From positions 1 to 50,655 of the forward strand of contig CAMSIF010000005.1 in assembly GCA_947058885.1 (NCBI GenBank): a stretch of 50,655 bases of DNA, in the 5' to 3' direction. This document shows positions 15,196 through 23,184 of the stretch, one piece after another. The notes under the pieces are model-generated. The model ran no database searches. It was not told the DNA's origin and saw only the letters and a program-made list of their open reading frames with translations. The stretch comes from an uncultured Clostridia bacterium. GTDB taxonomy: Bacteria > Bacillota > Clostridia > Oscillospirales > Oscillospiraceae. A program made the translations under genes and the position numbers. The first letter of the stretch is position 1. Every line of letters begins with the position of its first letter.

Positions 15196-17937
15196 TTAGC
15201 CGCCCATCATGCCTGCCAGAGCTCCGCTCTGGGAGTTCATCTGGTTGACCAGCATCTCCAGTCTGGTGAACATGCTGGTATAGTAATCCACCCGGTTGGA
15301 CAGCTTGCTCTGCCACGATTCAATCTCCGAGGCGATATTGTCAATCTGCTTTTGCCACGTGTTATTGAGGAGGCTGGCGGAGCTCAGAGCCGAACCCGCC
15401 TGCTCCACCAGAATGCCCTTTTCAGCGCCCATGGTGCTGCCATAGCGGTCCAATTGGGTCTTGAGGCTCTGCATGACGCCGTTTTCAGCAGTGAACGCCT
15501 CCATCACAGAGTCCGGATCGCTCTCCAGTACTTCCCGAAGCTTTTTCTCGTCCAGCGCGAGATAAGAGGAACCGTCAGCGCCGTTGTATTCCACCGAGAT
15601 GCCCATCTGGTACAGCTCTTTGCCGAACGCGCTGGTGGAGTCGAAGGCTTCGCGCATTCTTGCGTACAGGTTGGAGAGGTTATTGTCACCGAAGAGGAGG
15701 CCCTGCTTGGCTTTTTCCTCATAAGCCTGGATCGCGCTCTCCGTCATGCCGGCCTTATCCTCGTCCGACAGAGGCTCATAGGACTGGAACACACCGTTGG
15801 AGGACTGGTAGGGGAGCGTTGCGTAGGCGCCACGAATCTCGCTCATCATCTCATTGTAGTCGGCCAGCATGGACCTGAGCGCGTCCACAATCTTATCCGA
15901 GTCCACCGTGCGGTTGAAGCTGACGCCCTCGCCGTCCTTGTCGTCGAAGGTGCCCTTGAGCGTAACGGTGAGTCCATCAATGGTGCTGGTATTGGACCCG
16001 CGGACCATCTCCTTCTCGGAGCCGTTGACCGAAACCAGGAACTTGGCGTCCTTACCGGCGGTGTACGTACCCACGTTTTCAATTTCCTTGAACAGGTCCT
16101 TGGCAACGCCCTCGCCGTAGGTGACGTTTCTGGTCTGGTCCTTGTCGTCCTTCACCACAATAGAATTGGTTGCGCTGTCAAAAGTAGCCTTCCAGCCTGT
16201 CTTGCCCTGCTCTTGGAATTTGGCGTTGATGGTGGCTACCACATCCTCAATGGTGTTGTTCTGATCCACAGCCATGCTGATGGTGTCGGTTTTTTTGCCG
16301 TCGCTGCCGGTGAAATCCAGGCCGTCAATTTTCAGGCTGAACTCCTTGCCGCCATCCTTAAAGTAGGTTTTTCCCAGGACATCGCCCATGGTGGTCTTCG
16401 TGGACTCCAGAGGATCATGAATCTTGCCGAACATGGCCTCAGCCAGGCCCTCGCCTATTTCAATCTTGCCCTCAGAGCCGGTATCCTTGGTGGTAAAGGA
16501 GAACTGGCGGGTGGTGTTGGAGTAGCTGACCTTGACCCCAGCCTCCTTGTTATTGTTGATATCGCTCATGATTTTGGACAAGGTGGTACTCTTATCGTAG
16601 CTGCCAATTTTTACATTGTTCAGGTAGAAATCATACGTGCCCTTGCTGTTTTTGGTGAGGCCCTTCAGGTTGCCGTTCTCGTCCGTCTCCAAGAGGTCCT
16701 CCAGCGTTTTGCTGACGCTGAGGTAGTTGCTCGAGCTCTTGCCGATTCCCAGCGCACCGCCCACGTCGGAGTTAATGAGCAGGTCGGAGCCCTCCGGAGC
16801 CTCAAACTGGAGCTGGAGCTTGCCGTCCGTAGCTACGTTCTTGGCGGTGATCTTATCGCCGAATTCCTTTCTCAGCGAAATGTTCAGGGCTTCGGTATAC
16901 ACGTTGGCCAGGTCCTTTCCGCTGACGTTGCGGTATCCGCCGTTGACGTTTTCAATCTGATAGGAATCCGGTCCAAACTGAGTAACCTTGGGCAGCGTCA
17001 CCGTCTTGGACGTGCCGTCCAGGCTGATATTCATCGACTTTCCGGAGAGGTAGAGCGCAGTATCAACCTCTCTGGTAAACTGGGTGTTGGAATTAATGTT
17101 CAGGGAGGTGACCCGGTCCTTCTCGTCATCCAGCTCCTTGTTATCCAGGCCAAGCACATCGCCTACTGTGCCGCTGGCGCTGGAGATATACACATTGTTG
17201 CCGGCGCTGCTTTTGTCGGAAAAAGAAATTCTTCCGCCGCTCACGTCCACACGAATGCGATCGCTGGCCTTTACGCTCTCTCCGCTGGAGAGTGTAATTT
17301 TCTGCTCGCCCAGTTTTTCCTCGATTAACTTCGCTAGGTTCTTTGCTTTTTCGCTCCCGGTTTCGCCCTTCACCTGGTCGGCCATGTCGTCAAAGGAAAT
17401 ACTGACCGTCTTGTTGCCGTAGTTCAGGCTCAGAGAACCTTGAAGGGTGCCAAGCGTGAAGTCCCCGGTCAGATCCACGCTCTCCTCAGCGGTGATATGG
17501 CGTCCGTTGGTACTGCCAGCCAGCCGGCTGTTTGTCACATAGCGGGCGGAGGTGGCCAGCTGGGATACGCTTTTAATCACGATATCGCTGTCCGTCCTGC
17601 CGCTGGCAGAGATCTTAGAGGCATAGGTCCCCAACGCCTCCACGTTAACGGCACCGTTGAAGAAGGACTTGGAAAGCAGGTTCGTAGAGGAGGAATACGA
17701 TGCATACTTGTTGGAAAACGCGTACATTTTGGAAATAATGCTGCGGTAAGCCTCCTGTTTCCACTCAACTTTCGTAGCTTTATTGGTCAGAGACTGTATC
17801 TTTTGGTTGTAGCTTTCAACAAGGCCTTCAATCATGCCCTCCGTGTCCAGGCCGCTGGCCAGACCGCTGATGACATTGGCACTGTTATAAAGGCTGCTGG
17901 TAAGATTTTTGCTGCCGACGCTGTTGATAGAAGCCAT
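15196..17937 (-). CDS. fliD: Filament cap protein FliD (very long)
   Basis: 913 residues; FliD is usually 450-650. The second ATG is preferred because the AAGGAGAG site abuts the first. The N-terminus has the FliD_N pattern (VISGLASGLDTEGMIEGLV followed by VEWKQEAYRSI). The C-terminus has FliD_C: SEIRGAYATLPYQSS..., a helical QAGSALSSASLLNNTWQKQID region and the end QMNSQSGALAGMMGG. The extra length is a beta-rich middle (about 250-640) of degenerate repeats such as GKTYFKDGGKEFSLKIDGL, likely the exposed D2/D3 domains. FliD caps the growing filament and promotes flagellin assembly. It is transcribed leftwards from a sigma-28-type promoter in the space shared with the divergent parA-like gene. 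Confidence 0.93.
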   Translation of the reverse strand: MASINSVGSKNLTSSLYNSANVISGLASGLDTEGMIEGLVESYNQKIQSLTNKATKVEWKQEAYRSIISKMYAFSNKYASYSSSTNLLSKSFFNGAVNVEALGTYASKISASGRTDSDIVIKSVSQLATSARYVTNSRLAGSTNGRHITAEESVDLTGDFTLGTLQGSLSLNYGNKTVSISFDDMADQVKGETGSEKAKNLAKLIEEKLGEQKITLSSGESVKASDRIRVDVSGGRISFSDKSSAGNNVYISSASGTVGDVLGLDNKELDDEKDRVTSLNINSNTQFTREVDTALYLSGKSMNISLDGTSKTVTLPKVTQFGPDSYQIENVNGGYRNVSGKDLANVYTEALNISLRKEFGDKITAKNVATDGKLQLQFEAPEGSDLLINSDVGGALGIGKSSSNYLSVSKTLEDLLETDENGNLKGLTKNSKGTYDFYLNNVKIGSYDKSTTLSKIMSDINNNKEAGVKVSYSNTTRQFSFTTKDTGSEGKIEIGEGLAEAMFGKIHDPLESTKTTMGDVLGKTYFKDGGKEFSLKIDGLDFTGSDGKKTDTISMAVDQNNTIEDVVATINAKFQEQGKTGWKATFDSATNSIVVKDDKDQTRNVTYGEGVAKDLFKEIENVGTYTAGKDAKFLVSVNGSEKEMVRGSNTSTIDGLTVTLKGTFDDKDGEGVSFNRTVDSDKIVDALRSMLADYNEMMSEIRGAYATLPYQSSNGVFQSYEPLSDEDKAGMTESAIQAYEEKAKQGLLFGDNNLSNLYARMREAFDSTSAFGKELYQMGISVEYNGADGSSYLALDEKKLREVLESDPDSVMEAFTAENGVMQSLKTQLDRYGSTMGAEKGILVEQAGSALSSASLLNNTWQKQIDNIASEIESWQSKLSNRVDYYTSMFTRLEMLVNQMNSQSGALAGMMGG

Positions 17938-18016
17938 GTTCATCTCTCCTTTATCAAAAAATCAAAGAAAACTTTTTGGAAAATTCAAAGAAAAAAGGAA
18001 AACCCTCTGTACTTTT

Positions 18017-18043
18017 TTATCGTCACGTAGTATAGTAAAGTTA
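18017..18043 (-). promoter_or_regulatory. Sigma-28 promoter for fliD-fliS-fliT
   Basis: On the minus strand TAAC, a 15-base spacer and GACGATAA: 10 of 12 matches to the sigma-28 consensus TAAA-N15-GCCGATAA. Start would lie about 70 bases before fliD. A plus-strand TATAGT (18031-18036), a possible -10 for the divergent parA-like gene, falls in its spacer, so the two promoters may interfere. Confidence 0.65.
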
Positions 18044-18082
18044 AGAGCCATAGAAAAGATTTTACACAATGGAGGGGATATT

Positions 18083-18856
18083 TTGTCTGCTGTAATTGCG
18101 ATTACGAACCAGAAGGGCGGCGTAGGGAAGACTACCACCTCCTGCGCGCTGCTGGCCGGGCTGCAACAGATGGGAAACCGGGTGCTGGGCATTGACCTGG
18201 ACCCCCAGGGGAGTTTAGGCTTCTGCCTGGGCCTGGATATTGATAACTGCGCCACCATTTATGATGTGATGAAGGGAACCCATTCCGTCCGCGACGTTAT
18301 TGTGGAATCGGAATGCGGTCATATTGTTCCTTCAAATATTCTGCTGAGCGGAGCCGAACTGGAGTTCAGCCGCCCGGGCCGTGAGTTTTTGCTGAAAAAC
18401 GCCCTGACAGAGCTTCACGAGGAGTACGACTACATTGTCGTTGATACTCCGCCCGCCCTCAACGTATTGACGGTAAACGCCTATGTGGTGGCCGACGGCC
18501 TCATCATCCCCATGGCGCCGGAAATTCTCAGTCTTCTGGGCGTTGCCCAGATACGGGAGACCATTGACACGGTCCGCCGCTGCTACAACTCCCGGCTGAA
18601 GGTATTGGGCATCCTGCTGAACAAGTACAACAAGCGGTTCACCCTCAACCGCGAGGTGCTGGATATGGCGGAGCAGATTGCTGATCAGCTGGAGACAAAG
18701 GTCTTTGAGACAAAAATCCGTACCAGCGTATCCGTAGCCGAAGCGCCCGCCCATGGAGAGAGCGTTCTCACCTACGCGCCCTCGTCCAAACCGGCGGAGG
18801 ATTTTAACGCCCTGATTCAGGAAGTGATCCAAGAGTTTGGCAGCGAAGCAAACTGA
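18083..18856 (+). CDS. ParA/Soj-family ATPase
   Basis: 257 residues, starting at a TTG placed 6 bases after GGAGGGG; no ATG fits the frame and the conserved N-terminus. It is a complete deviant-Walker P-loop ATPase: KGGVGKTT (11-18), DLDPQGS (38-44) and DYIVVDTPPAL (about 116-126), with the PMAPEILSLLGV and ILLNKYNKR segments of ParA/Soj. ParA proteins dimerise with ATP on DNA or membrane surfaces to position cargo. There is no parB, and no parS sequence was seen. It is the only non-minus-strand unit after base 7123, and its partner downstream has a ComFB domain. Since flhF and flhG are absent, a flagellar or chemoreceptor positioning role is plausible but inferred. Confidence 0.9.
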   Translation: MSAVIAITNQKGGVGKTTTSCALLAGLQQMGNRVLGIDLDPQGSLGFCLGLDIDNCATIYDVMKGTHSVRDVIVESECGHIVPSNILLSGAELEFSRPGREFLLKNALTELHEEYDYIVVDTPPALNVLTVNAYVVADGLIIPMAPEILSLLGVAQIRETIDTVRRCYNSRLKVLGILLNKYNKRFTLNREVLDMAEQIADQLETKVFETKIRTSVSVAEAPAHGESVLTYAPSSKPAEDFNALIQEVIQEFGSEAN

Positions 18857-18882
18857 TGAACACAATCTAAGGAGAGATCATA

Positions 18883-19725
18883 ATGGCACCCGCGAAAAAA
18901 AGCGCAAAAAGCAATAAAACCGCTCATGTACTCAACCTGCTTGCCCCCAACGCGGACCGGGACGCCGCCCCGCAGACCGCTGAAGCTGAACCGGATGCTC
19001 CAGCCTCCGGCGACGCTGCCGAACCTGCCGCCGCTCCCGACGTCTCCGCTGTCAGGCCGTTAACCCCTCCCATTTTGGAAGTAGCCCGTTCCAACGACGT
19101 TCAGCTCTCCGAGCAAATTCGGGATGCGCTGGAGGACGAATTTTCCGCCTTGCTGGAGCCGGAGCAGCCCGCTTCAGAGCCGTCTGTTGAGGAAGAATCT
19201 GAATCCATTATGGAATCAGTCGAAGAGAACAAGCCGGAATCCATTCCGGAACCGGAATTAGAATCGTTCCCAGAAGCCGGGCTTACAGCCGAACCGGAAC
19301 CCGAGCCTGTTTCAGAGCCGGTACCTGTCTCAGAGCCAGAAGAGGAACCTCTCCCAGAACCCGAACTCACAGCTGAACCGGAACCTGAGTCTGTTCCAGA
19401 GCCGGTACCTGCCCCGGAGCCGGAAGAGGAACCTCTCCCAGAACCGAAGCCTCCTGAGTTCGACGTTATTAACATCATGGAGAATCTGGTGGAGCTGAAA
19501 GCCCCCCGGTATATCAATATGTTTGGTCTCTGCTCCTGTCCACGCTGTGTGGCCGACGTAAAGGCGTTGACTCTCACAAATCTCCAGCCCTCTTATATCG
19601 TGGTTCCACGGAATGAGGCCAGAGGAATGCTTACCGTATATGAGAGCCGTTATAACAGCACTATTTTCGCCCAACTGACCCGGGCCTGCAAGGTGGTCAT
19701 GGATAACCCAAGGCATGACCGCTGA
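18883..19725 (+). CDS. ComFB-domain protein with long Glu/Pro linker
   Basis: 280 residues, with an AAGGAGAG site and 26 bases after the ParA-like gene. The N-terminus is basic ([15 protein letters not shown]) and could bind DNA or a partner. Residues about 25-190 are disordered-looking, with a duplicated 28-residue Glu/Pro unit. The C-terminus (about 192-280) matches the ComFB family: [25 protein letters not shown] (conserved Cys pairs), a [10 protein letters not shown] strand and a closing [10 protein letters not shown]. ComFB was named for a competence operon. Cyanobacterial members are reported cyclic-dinucleotide receptors acting on cell size or motility. A degenerate EAL protein is encoded next door, so a second-messenger input is an attractive guess. 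Confidence 0.8.
   Translation: MAPAKKSAKSNKTAHVLNLLAPNADRDAAPQTAEAEPDAPASGDAAEPAAAPDVSAVRPLTPPILEVARSNDVQLSEQIRDALEDEFSALLEPEQPASEPSVEEESESIMESVEENKPESIPEPELESFPEAGLTAEPEPEPVSEPVPVSEPEEEPLPEPELTAEPEPESVPEPVPAPEPEEEPLPEPKPPEFDVINIMENLVELKAPRYINMFGLCSCPRCVADVKALTLTNLQPSYIVVPRNEARGMLTVYESRYNSTIFAQLTRACKVVMDNPRHDR
19282..19449 (+). repeat. Tandem 84-bp coding repeat, two copies
   Basis: Two adjacent in-frame units (19282-19365 and 19366-19449) encode [12 protein letters not shown]-type 28-residue blocks with only a few differences. They lengthen the linker of the ComFB-domain protein. Confidence 0.8.
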
Positions 19726-19738
19726 ATATGATAAAGAA

Positions 19739-19774
19739 GACCGGACCAGCCGTCAAGTATCGGTTGGTCCGGTC
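19739..19774. terminator. Bidirectional terminator between convergent genes
   Basis: A 13-bp stem (one G-U) around GACCGGACCA/TGGTCCGGTC with a 10-base loop lies between the convergent ComFB and EAL-HDOD genes. CTTTGTC follows on the plus strand and TTCTTTAT on the minus strand. Confidence 0.85.
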
Positions 19775-19801
19775 CTTTGTCAGTACCTACATATCAATAT
19801 A

Positions 19802-21088
19802 TCAGGATTGGGCGGATTCCGCAGTCGCAGAACCAGCCTCATGGGTCAGCTGCTGCCAAATCCCATTCACTTCCTCCAGACACTGGAAGTAGGTGTTGGT
19901 CAGCAGGTTCAGCGGAATCCCCAGTTCCTCCGCCAGACGGCTGATCTCAGGCCAGTCCGCCCGCTCATAGCAGAGCACCAAGTCATACAGCAGGCCGCAG
20001 CGTCCCTCGTGGAGCAGCAAAGCCGCCTTGACATCCATAGAAATCGGGATTTCCGCCAGAATCTCCTCTAACGGCGCGGCGATTAAATAGTTCAGCGTGG
20101 AGAACATGCCCATCAGGTAGGCGTCGTTGCGGGAAATGGGCATATCCTTTGCCAGCTTTATCAATTCGCTGGAAAATGTGGCCCGCATGAAGGAGGTCTT
20201 CAAAAACTCCTCATGGGTGGCGTCCATATCCCCCTCCGTGTTGGTGGAGCCCATCAGGTAAATCCACTGCCGCAGCTGCCCAAGACCTAGGATGATAATA
20301 GCCTGACTGACGTCTGTAGCGCGGTTGCGCAGGGCAAAGTAGGCGGAGTTGACAATTTTCAGCAGGCTATAGGTCAGCATGGCATCCATAGAGATAATCT
20401 GCTCAATTTCCGTCACATCCGGTTCGTCCTTGGTAATGGCCACCAGCAGCTGGAAGAAATTGCTCTGCAAATAGCTGCTGCTATGGACGGTAGTGAACAT
20501 CTGCTCCGCCACGTAGGTACCCTCCATAGCATCCACCTCCATAATGAACGCCTTCTGGTAGAGGTCCTCGTCATCCACGTGGGTGGCGATGCATTTTTTG
20601 TTCATACTTCGGGCCATTTCCACAATATTGCGGATGCTGGTGTCGCCAGTCTCTTTGAAATTGATTTTAATATAGTCAAAGCGGTCCAAAAGGGAAATAT
20701 ACCTCTGGGTAAATTGGAACTCGTTGGCCGCGACCTGATACCCCTCTTTGGAATACCGCTCCACAAACCGCATTGCCAGGGGATGGATAATCACGCTGTC
20801 GTCCACCTGGATAACCAGATCGCTAGGCCTGAAGAGCTTCGGGGTCTGCTTCATCAGCAGATTTGTGGTGAACGTCATAAAACTCATAGTACCCTTCAGG
20901 GAGCGGTCCGTATTCTGTGTCAGGAAATTATAGATTGTATCCGCTGCGGCAAAATCCTGCCCGCCGCCGCTCTCGCCGGAGTCATAGGCGCTGTCCTCGC
21001 CGGCGTAACGAATCTCGTAGGCCAAGGTTTTCCCTTTCAAATTCTTGATCGGCTGGCGGACGATATATTTGCTGGTATTCATCGCCAT
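19802..21088 (-). CDS. EAL-HDOD protein with degenerate EAL domain (YuxH/CdgJ type)
   Basis: 428 residues; GAGGAGG lies 5 bases before ATG. An N-terminal EAL-like domain (about 5-210) begins IVRQPIKNLKGKTLAYEIRY, the YuxH-type version of the EAL motif. Key phosphodiesterase residues are lost: VIQVDD replaces the VIEIxE segment and VAANEFQF replaces the DDFG segment, so c-di-GMP hydrolysis is unlikely. An HDOD domain follows (about 215-400; ISMDAMLTYSLLKIVNSAYF and AIIILGLGQLRQWIY). Related EAL-HDOD proteins affect motility (CdgJ in Vibrio cholerae). The gene ends the long flagellar run after cheC-cheD-cheV, and converges on the ParA-ComFB pair. Confidence 0.88.
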   Translation of the reverse strand: MAMNTSKYIVRQPIKNLKGKTLAYEIRYAGEDSAYDSGESGGGQDFAAADTIYNFLTQNTDRSLKGTMSFMTFTTNLLMKQTPKLFRPSDLVIQVDDSVIIHPLAMRFVERYSKEGYQVAANEFQFTQRYISLLDRFDYIKINFKETGDTSIRNIVEMARSMNKKCIATHVDDEDLYQKAFIMEVDAMEGTYVAEQMFTTVHSSSYLQSNFFQLLVAITKDEPDVTEIEQIISMDAMLTYSLLKIVNSAYFALRNRATDVSQAIIILGLGQLRQWIYLMGSTNTEGDMDATHEEFLKTSFMRATFSSELIKLAKDMPISRNDAYLMGMFSTLNYLIAAPLEEILAEIPISMDVKAALLLHEGRCGLLYDLVLCYERADWPEISRLAEELGIPLNLLTNTYFQCLEEVNGIWQQLTHEAGSATAESAQS

Positions 21089-21100
21089 GGCTTCCTCCTC

Positions 21101-22033
21101 TTACTGCTGTCCCTGCCCAGAACGGACCAGCAGATGGTCCATTACGTCCACAAGGTGACCGATTTCCGGCTTGGTCAGCTGCTCGTCCGCGCCCAGCTGG
21201 CGGCCCTTAATCCGCATCTCGTCGCTGATAAGAGAGGAGAAGATAATCAGCGGAATCTTTTTAAACCGCTCGTTATCCTTTACCAGCTTCGTCAACCGAT
21301 GTCCATCCATCTGAGGCATCTCAATATCCGTAATAATCAATGCAACCTGATCGTAGATATCTCCCTGTCCCGGCAGAGCGTTAAGGGCGTCCCACAGCGC
21401 GCGTCCATCCGGGAAGGCCCGCAGGTTGACATACCCCGCCTTCCGCAGGGCGTCGTCAATGAGCTTGGAGAGCAGGATGGAATCTTCCGCCATCCAGATA
21501 GGTTTTTCGTTGCGGCTGCGGGGTCCCAGGGTATCAATCTCCTCCAGCTGGATGGAGGTCTCCGGGGCGATTTCCGCCACAATTTTTTCAAAGTCCAGAA
21601 TCGTCACCAAGTCGTCGCCGCACTGGGCAATACCGGTAGCCACGCCCTCCGCGCCGCCGGAAACCGCCTTATCCGGCTTCTGGATATCCGTCCAGGAAAT
21701 CCGGCTGATCTGCACCACGGAGTGGACGCGGAAGGCAATAAACATCTTGTTGAAATTGGTGATAATGAAGATATCCCGTTCGCCCTTTTCGCCGTTGCTG
21801 CCATTGAGGTACTTTGGCAGATCCACCACCGTCAGAACCTCGTCCCGGGGCTTAAAAATCCCTTCCACCGCCGGGTGGGCGTGGGGCATAGGCTTGACGG
21901 GCTCGGCAATCATAATCTCCTTGACCTTCGCCACGTTGATGCCATACAGGTTCCCCTCGATGGTAAACTCCATGATCTCGATTTCATTGGTTCCGGACTC
22001 CAGCAGAATCCCTGTGTTATGCATCTCAGCCAT
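21101..22033 (-). CDS. cheV: Chemotaxis coupling protein CheV (CheW-REC fusion)
   Basis: 310 residues from the ATG 8 bases after TAGGAG; an upstream in-frame GTG abuts the site and is rejected. The N-terminal CheW domain (about 15-165) shows EIMEFTIEGNLYGINVAKVKEI, a VVDLPKYL core and DDLVTILDFEKI. The C-terminal receiver (about 178-305) has the acidic pocket AED, phospho-acceptor DIEMPQMDG and Lys in LTKPE. CheV couples receptors to CheA, and its phosphorylation tunes adaptation, as in Bacillus subtilis. No CheA, CheW, CheB or CheR gene is in the window. Confidence 0.95.
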   Translation of the reverse strand: MAEMHNTGILLESGTNEIEIMEFTIEGNLYGINVAKVKEIMIAEPVKPMPHAHPAVEGIFKPRDEVLTVVDLPKYLNGSNGEKGERDIFIITNFNKMFIAFRVHSVVQISRISWTDIQKPDKAVSGGAEGVATGIAQCGDDLVTILDFEKIVAEIAPETSIQLEEIDTLGPRSRNEKPIWMAEDSILLSKLIDDALRKAGYVNLRAFPDGRALWDALNALPGQGDIYDQVALIITDIEMPQMDGHRLTKLVKDNERFKKIPLIIFSSLISDEMRIKGRQLGADEQLTKPEIGHLVDVMDHLLVRSGQGQQ

Positions 22034-22072
22034 GTTTGACACTCCTATCTGTTATAAATTTCGTCTGAGGGG

Positions 22073-22552
22073 TTAGAAAACAATGTCCTGTTTCCCGTAG
22101 GACCGGATACAGGCCTGGCCGGTATCCACGTCAAAAAGCATCGTGCGGGCCACATTTCCGCCCACATATTCGCCCAGCAGCCGGATGCCCTCTTTGCGCA
22201 AAATGGTATGAACGCTCTCAATATTTCTCTGTCCGATGTTGCCCAGGTTCCCGCCGTTGACCTCAAACATCTTTGCTCCGCCGGCAATCTTAACTGTAAT
22301 TCTGCTGCGCAGACCCCCCTGGGCCTCCATCTGCCGCAGCGTCTCCCGAATACCAGTATCCGCGTATTTCAGCGGATTTTTCCTCCCCGCCTCCATATTC
22401 AAAGGAAGCATAACGTGCAGCAGCGCGCCAAGCTTCAACCGCGGGTCCTCAAAGCACAGGCCGATACAGGATCCCAGCGCGTAGGTAATCAGGATGCCGG
22501 ACCCCTTGGCCATCTTCATATCTGCAATTCCAACGGTAATTTTGTCATTCAT
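22073..22552 (-). CDS. cheD: Receptor glutamine deamidase CheD
   Basis: 159 residues, a typical full length. The ATG overlaps the cheC stop (ATGA), so translation is coupled. The catalytic triad of the family is visible: Cys in ALGSCIGLCF, His in LLHVMLPL and Thr in YADTGI. Downstream are the conserved KIAGGAKMF and IGQRNI segments. CheD deamidates receptor glutamines and binds CheC, which lowers its receptor activity and stimulates CheC phosphatase activity. Partner genes are adjacent. Confidence 0.96.
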   Translation of the reverse strand: MNDKITVGIADMKMAKGSGILITYALGSCIGLCFEDPRLKLGALLHVMLPLNMEAGRKNPLKYADTGIRETLRQMEAQGGLRSRITVKIAGGAKMFEVNGGNLGNIGQRNIESVHTILRKEGIRLLGEYVGGNVARTMLFDVDTGQACIRSYGKQDIVF

Positions 22553-23172
22553 TCTGCAACGCCTAGTTTCTTCAGTAAGAAATTTAAGGACCTAATGTCC
22601 GGCGAAAGCAGCAGGCGGCACGGTACCTGCTTATTATCGCAGACAAAGTTCCCTCCAATCGTCATCAGATAGTCACTCATGCCGCCGTATTCTGCCATGG
22701 GCACGGCCAGGATTGCGCCCTGCATATCCACCGCAAAGGCAGGCACAGTCAGGTCAACGGAGATCCCAGAGAGCCCGGCCAAGGCGTTAATGAAGGTAGC
22801 GATTGCGATATTGCCCACCTCCACCAAGGTCGATTTGCCGAGTTCGTCCAGCTCCTCATAGTCGCGAACCGTCAGGCCCAGCATACTGTGCATCACCAAG
22901 TTCACAAACTCCAGCTGCTGGCAGGAAAGCATAATGCCGTTCATCTGACCGCTCATCTTTACAAGCACACCGGCTGTCACCGCCTCCGGACCGCCAATCC
23001 ACTCGATCGCCTCGTTGTAGCCCATGATGCGCACCTCGGGCAGCGTGATGCGCACCTCCTTACCCAACATAGTGGAGAGCGCCGTCGCGGCATTTCCGGT
23101 GCCAATGCTGCCGATTTCCCGCAAGGTGTCAATCTCCATTGATGTCAGTTCATCAAAACTGTGTATCGCCAT
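22549..23172 (-). CDS. cheC: CheY-P phosphatase CheC
   Basis: 207 residues after a GGGGGTAGGA site. It has the two pseudo-symmetric CheC/FliY/CheX active-site motifs (D/S-x3-E-x2-N-x22-P). The second is intact (STLVEVGNI, then P in LTVP). The first reads DTLREIGSI, so the usual Asn is replaced by Ser and that site is probably weak or dead. CheC removes phosphate from CheY-P and binds CheD in adaptation. It leads a coupled cheC-cheD-cheV group placed right after the rod genes. Confidence 0.95.
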   Translation of the reverse strand: MAIHSFDELTSMEIDTLREIGSIGTGNAATALSTMLGKEVRITLPEVRIMGYNEAIEWIGGPEAVTAGVLVKMSGQMNGIMLSCQQLEFVNLVMHSMLGLTVRDYEELDELGKSTLVEVGNIAIATFINALAGLSGISVDLTVPAFAVDMQGAILAVPMAEYGGMSDYLMTIGGNFVCDNKQVPCRLLLSPDIRSLNFLLKKLGVAE

Positions 23173-23184
23173 AATCCTACCCCC

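Noticed and set aside
15157-17328. 723-codon plus-strand open frame opposite fliD
   Set aside because: Leu/Val/His-rich shadow with no family pattern; fliD on the other strand is unambiguous.
18883-19725. Competence gene call from the ComFB domain
   Set aside because: No comFA, comFC or DNA-uptake genes nearby; context is motility, so a competence role is not claimed.
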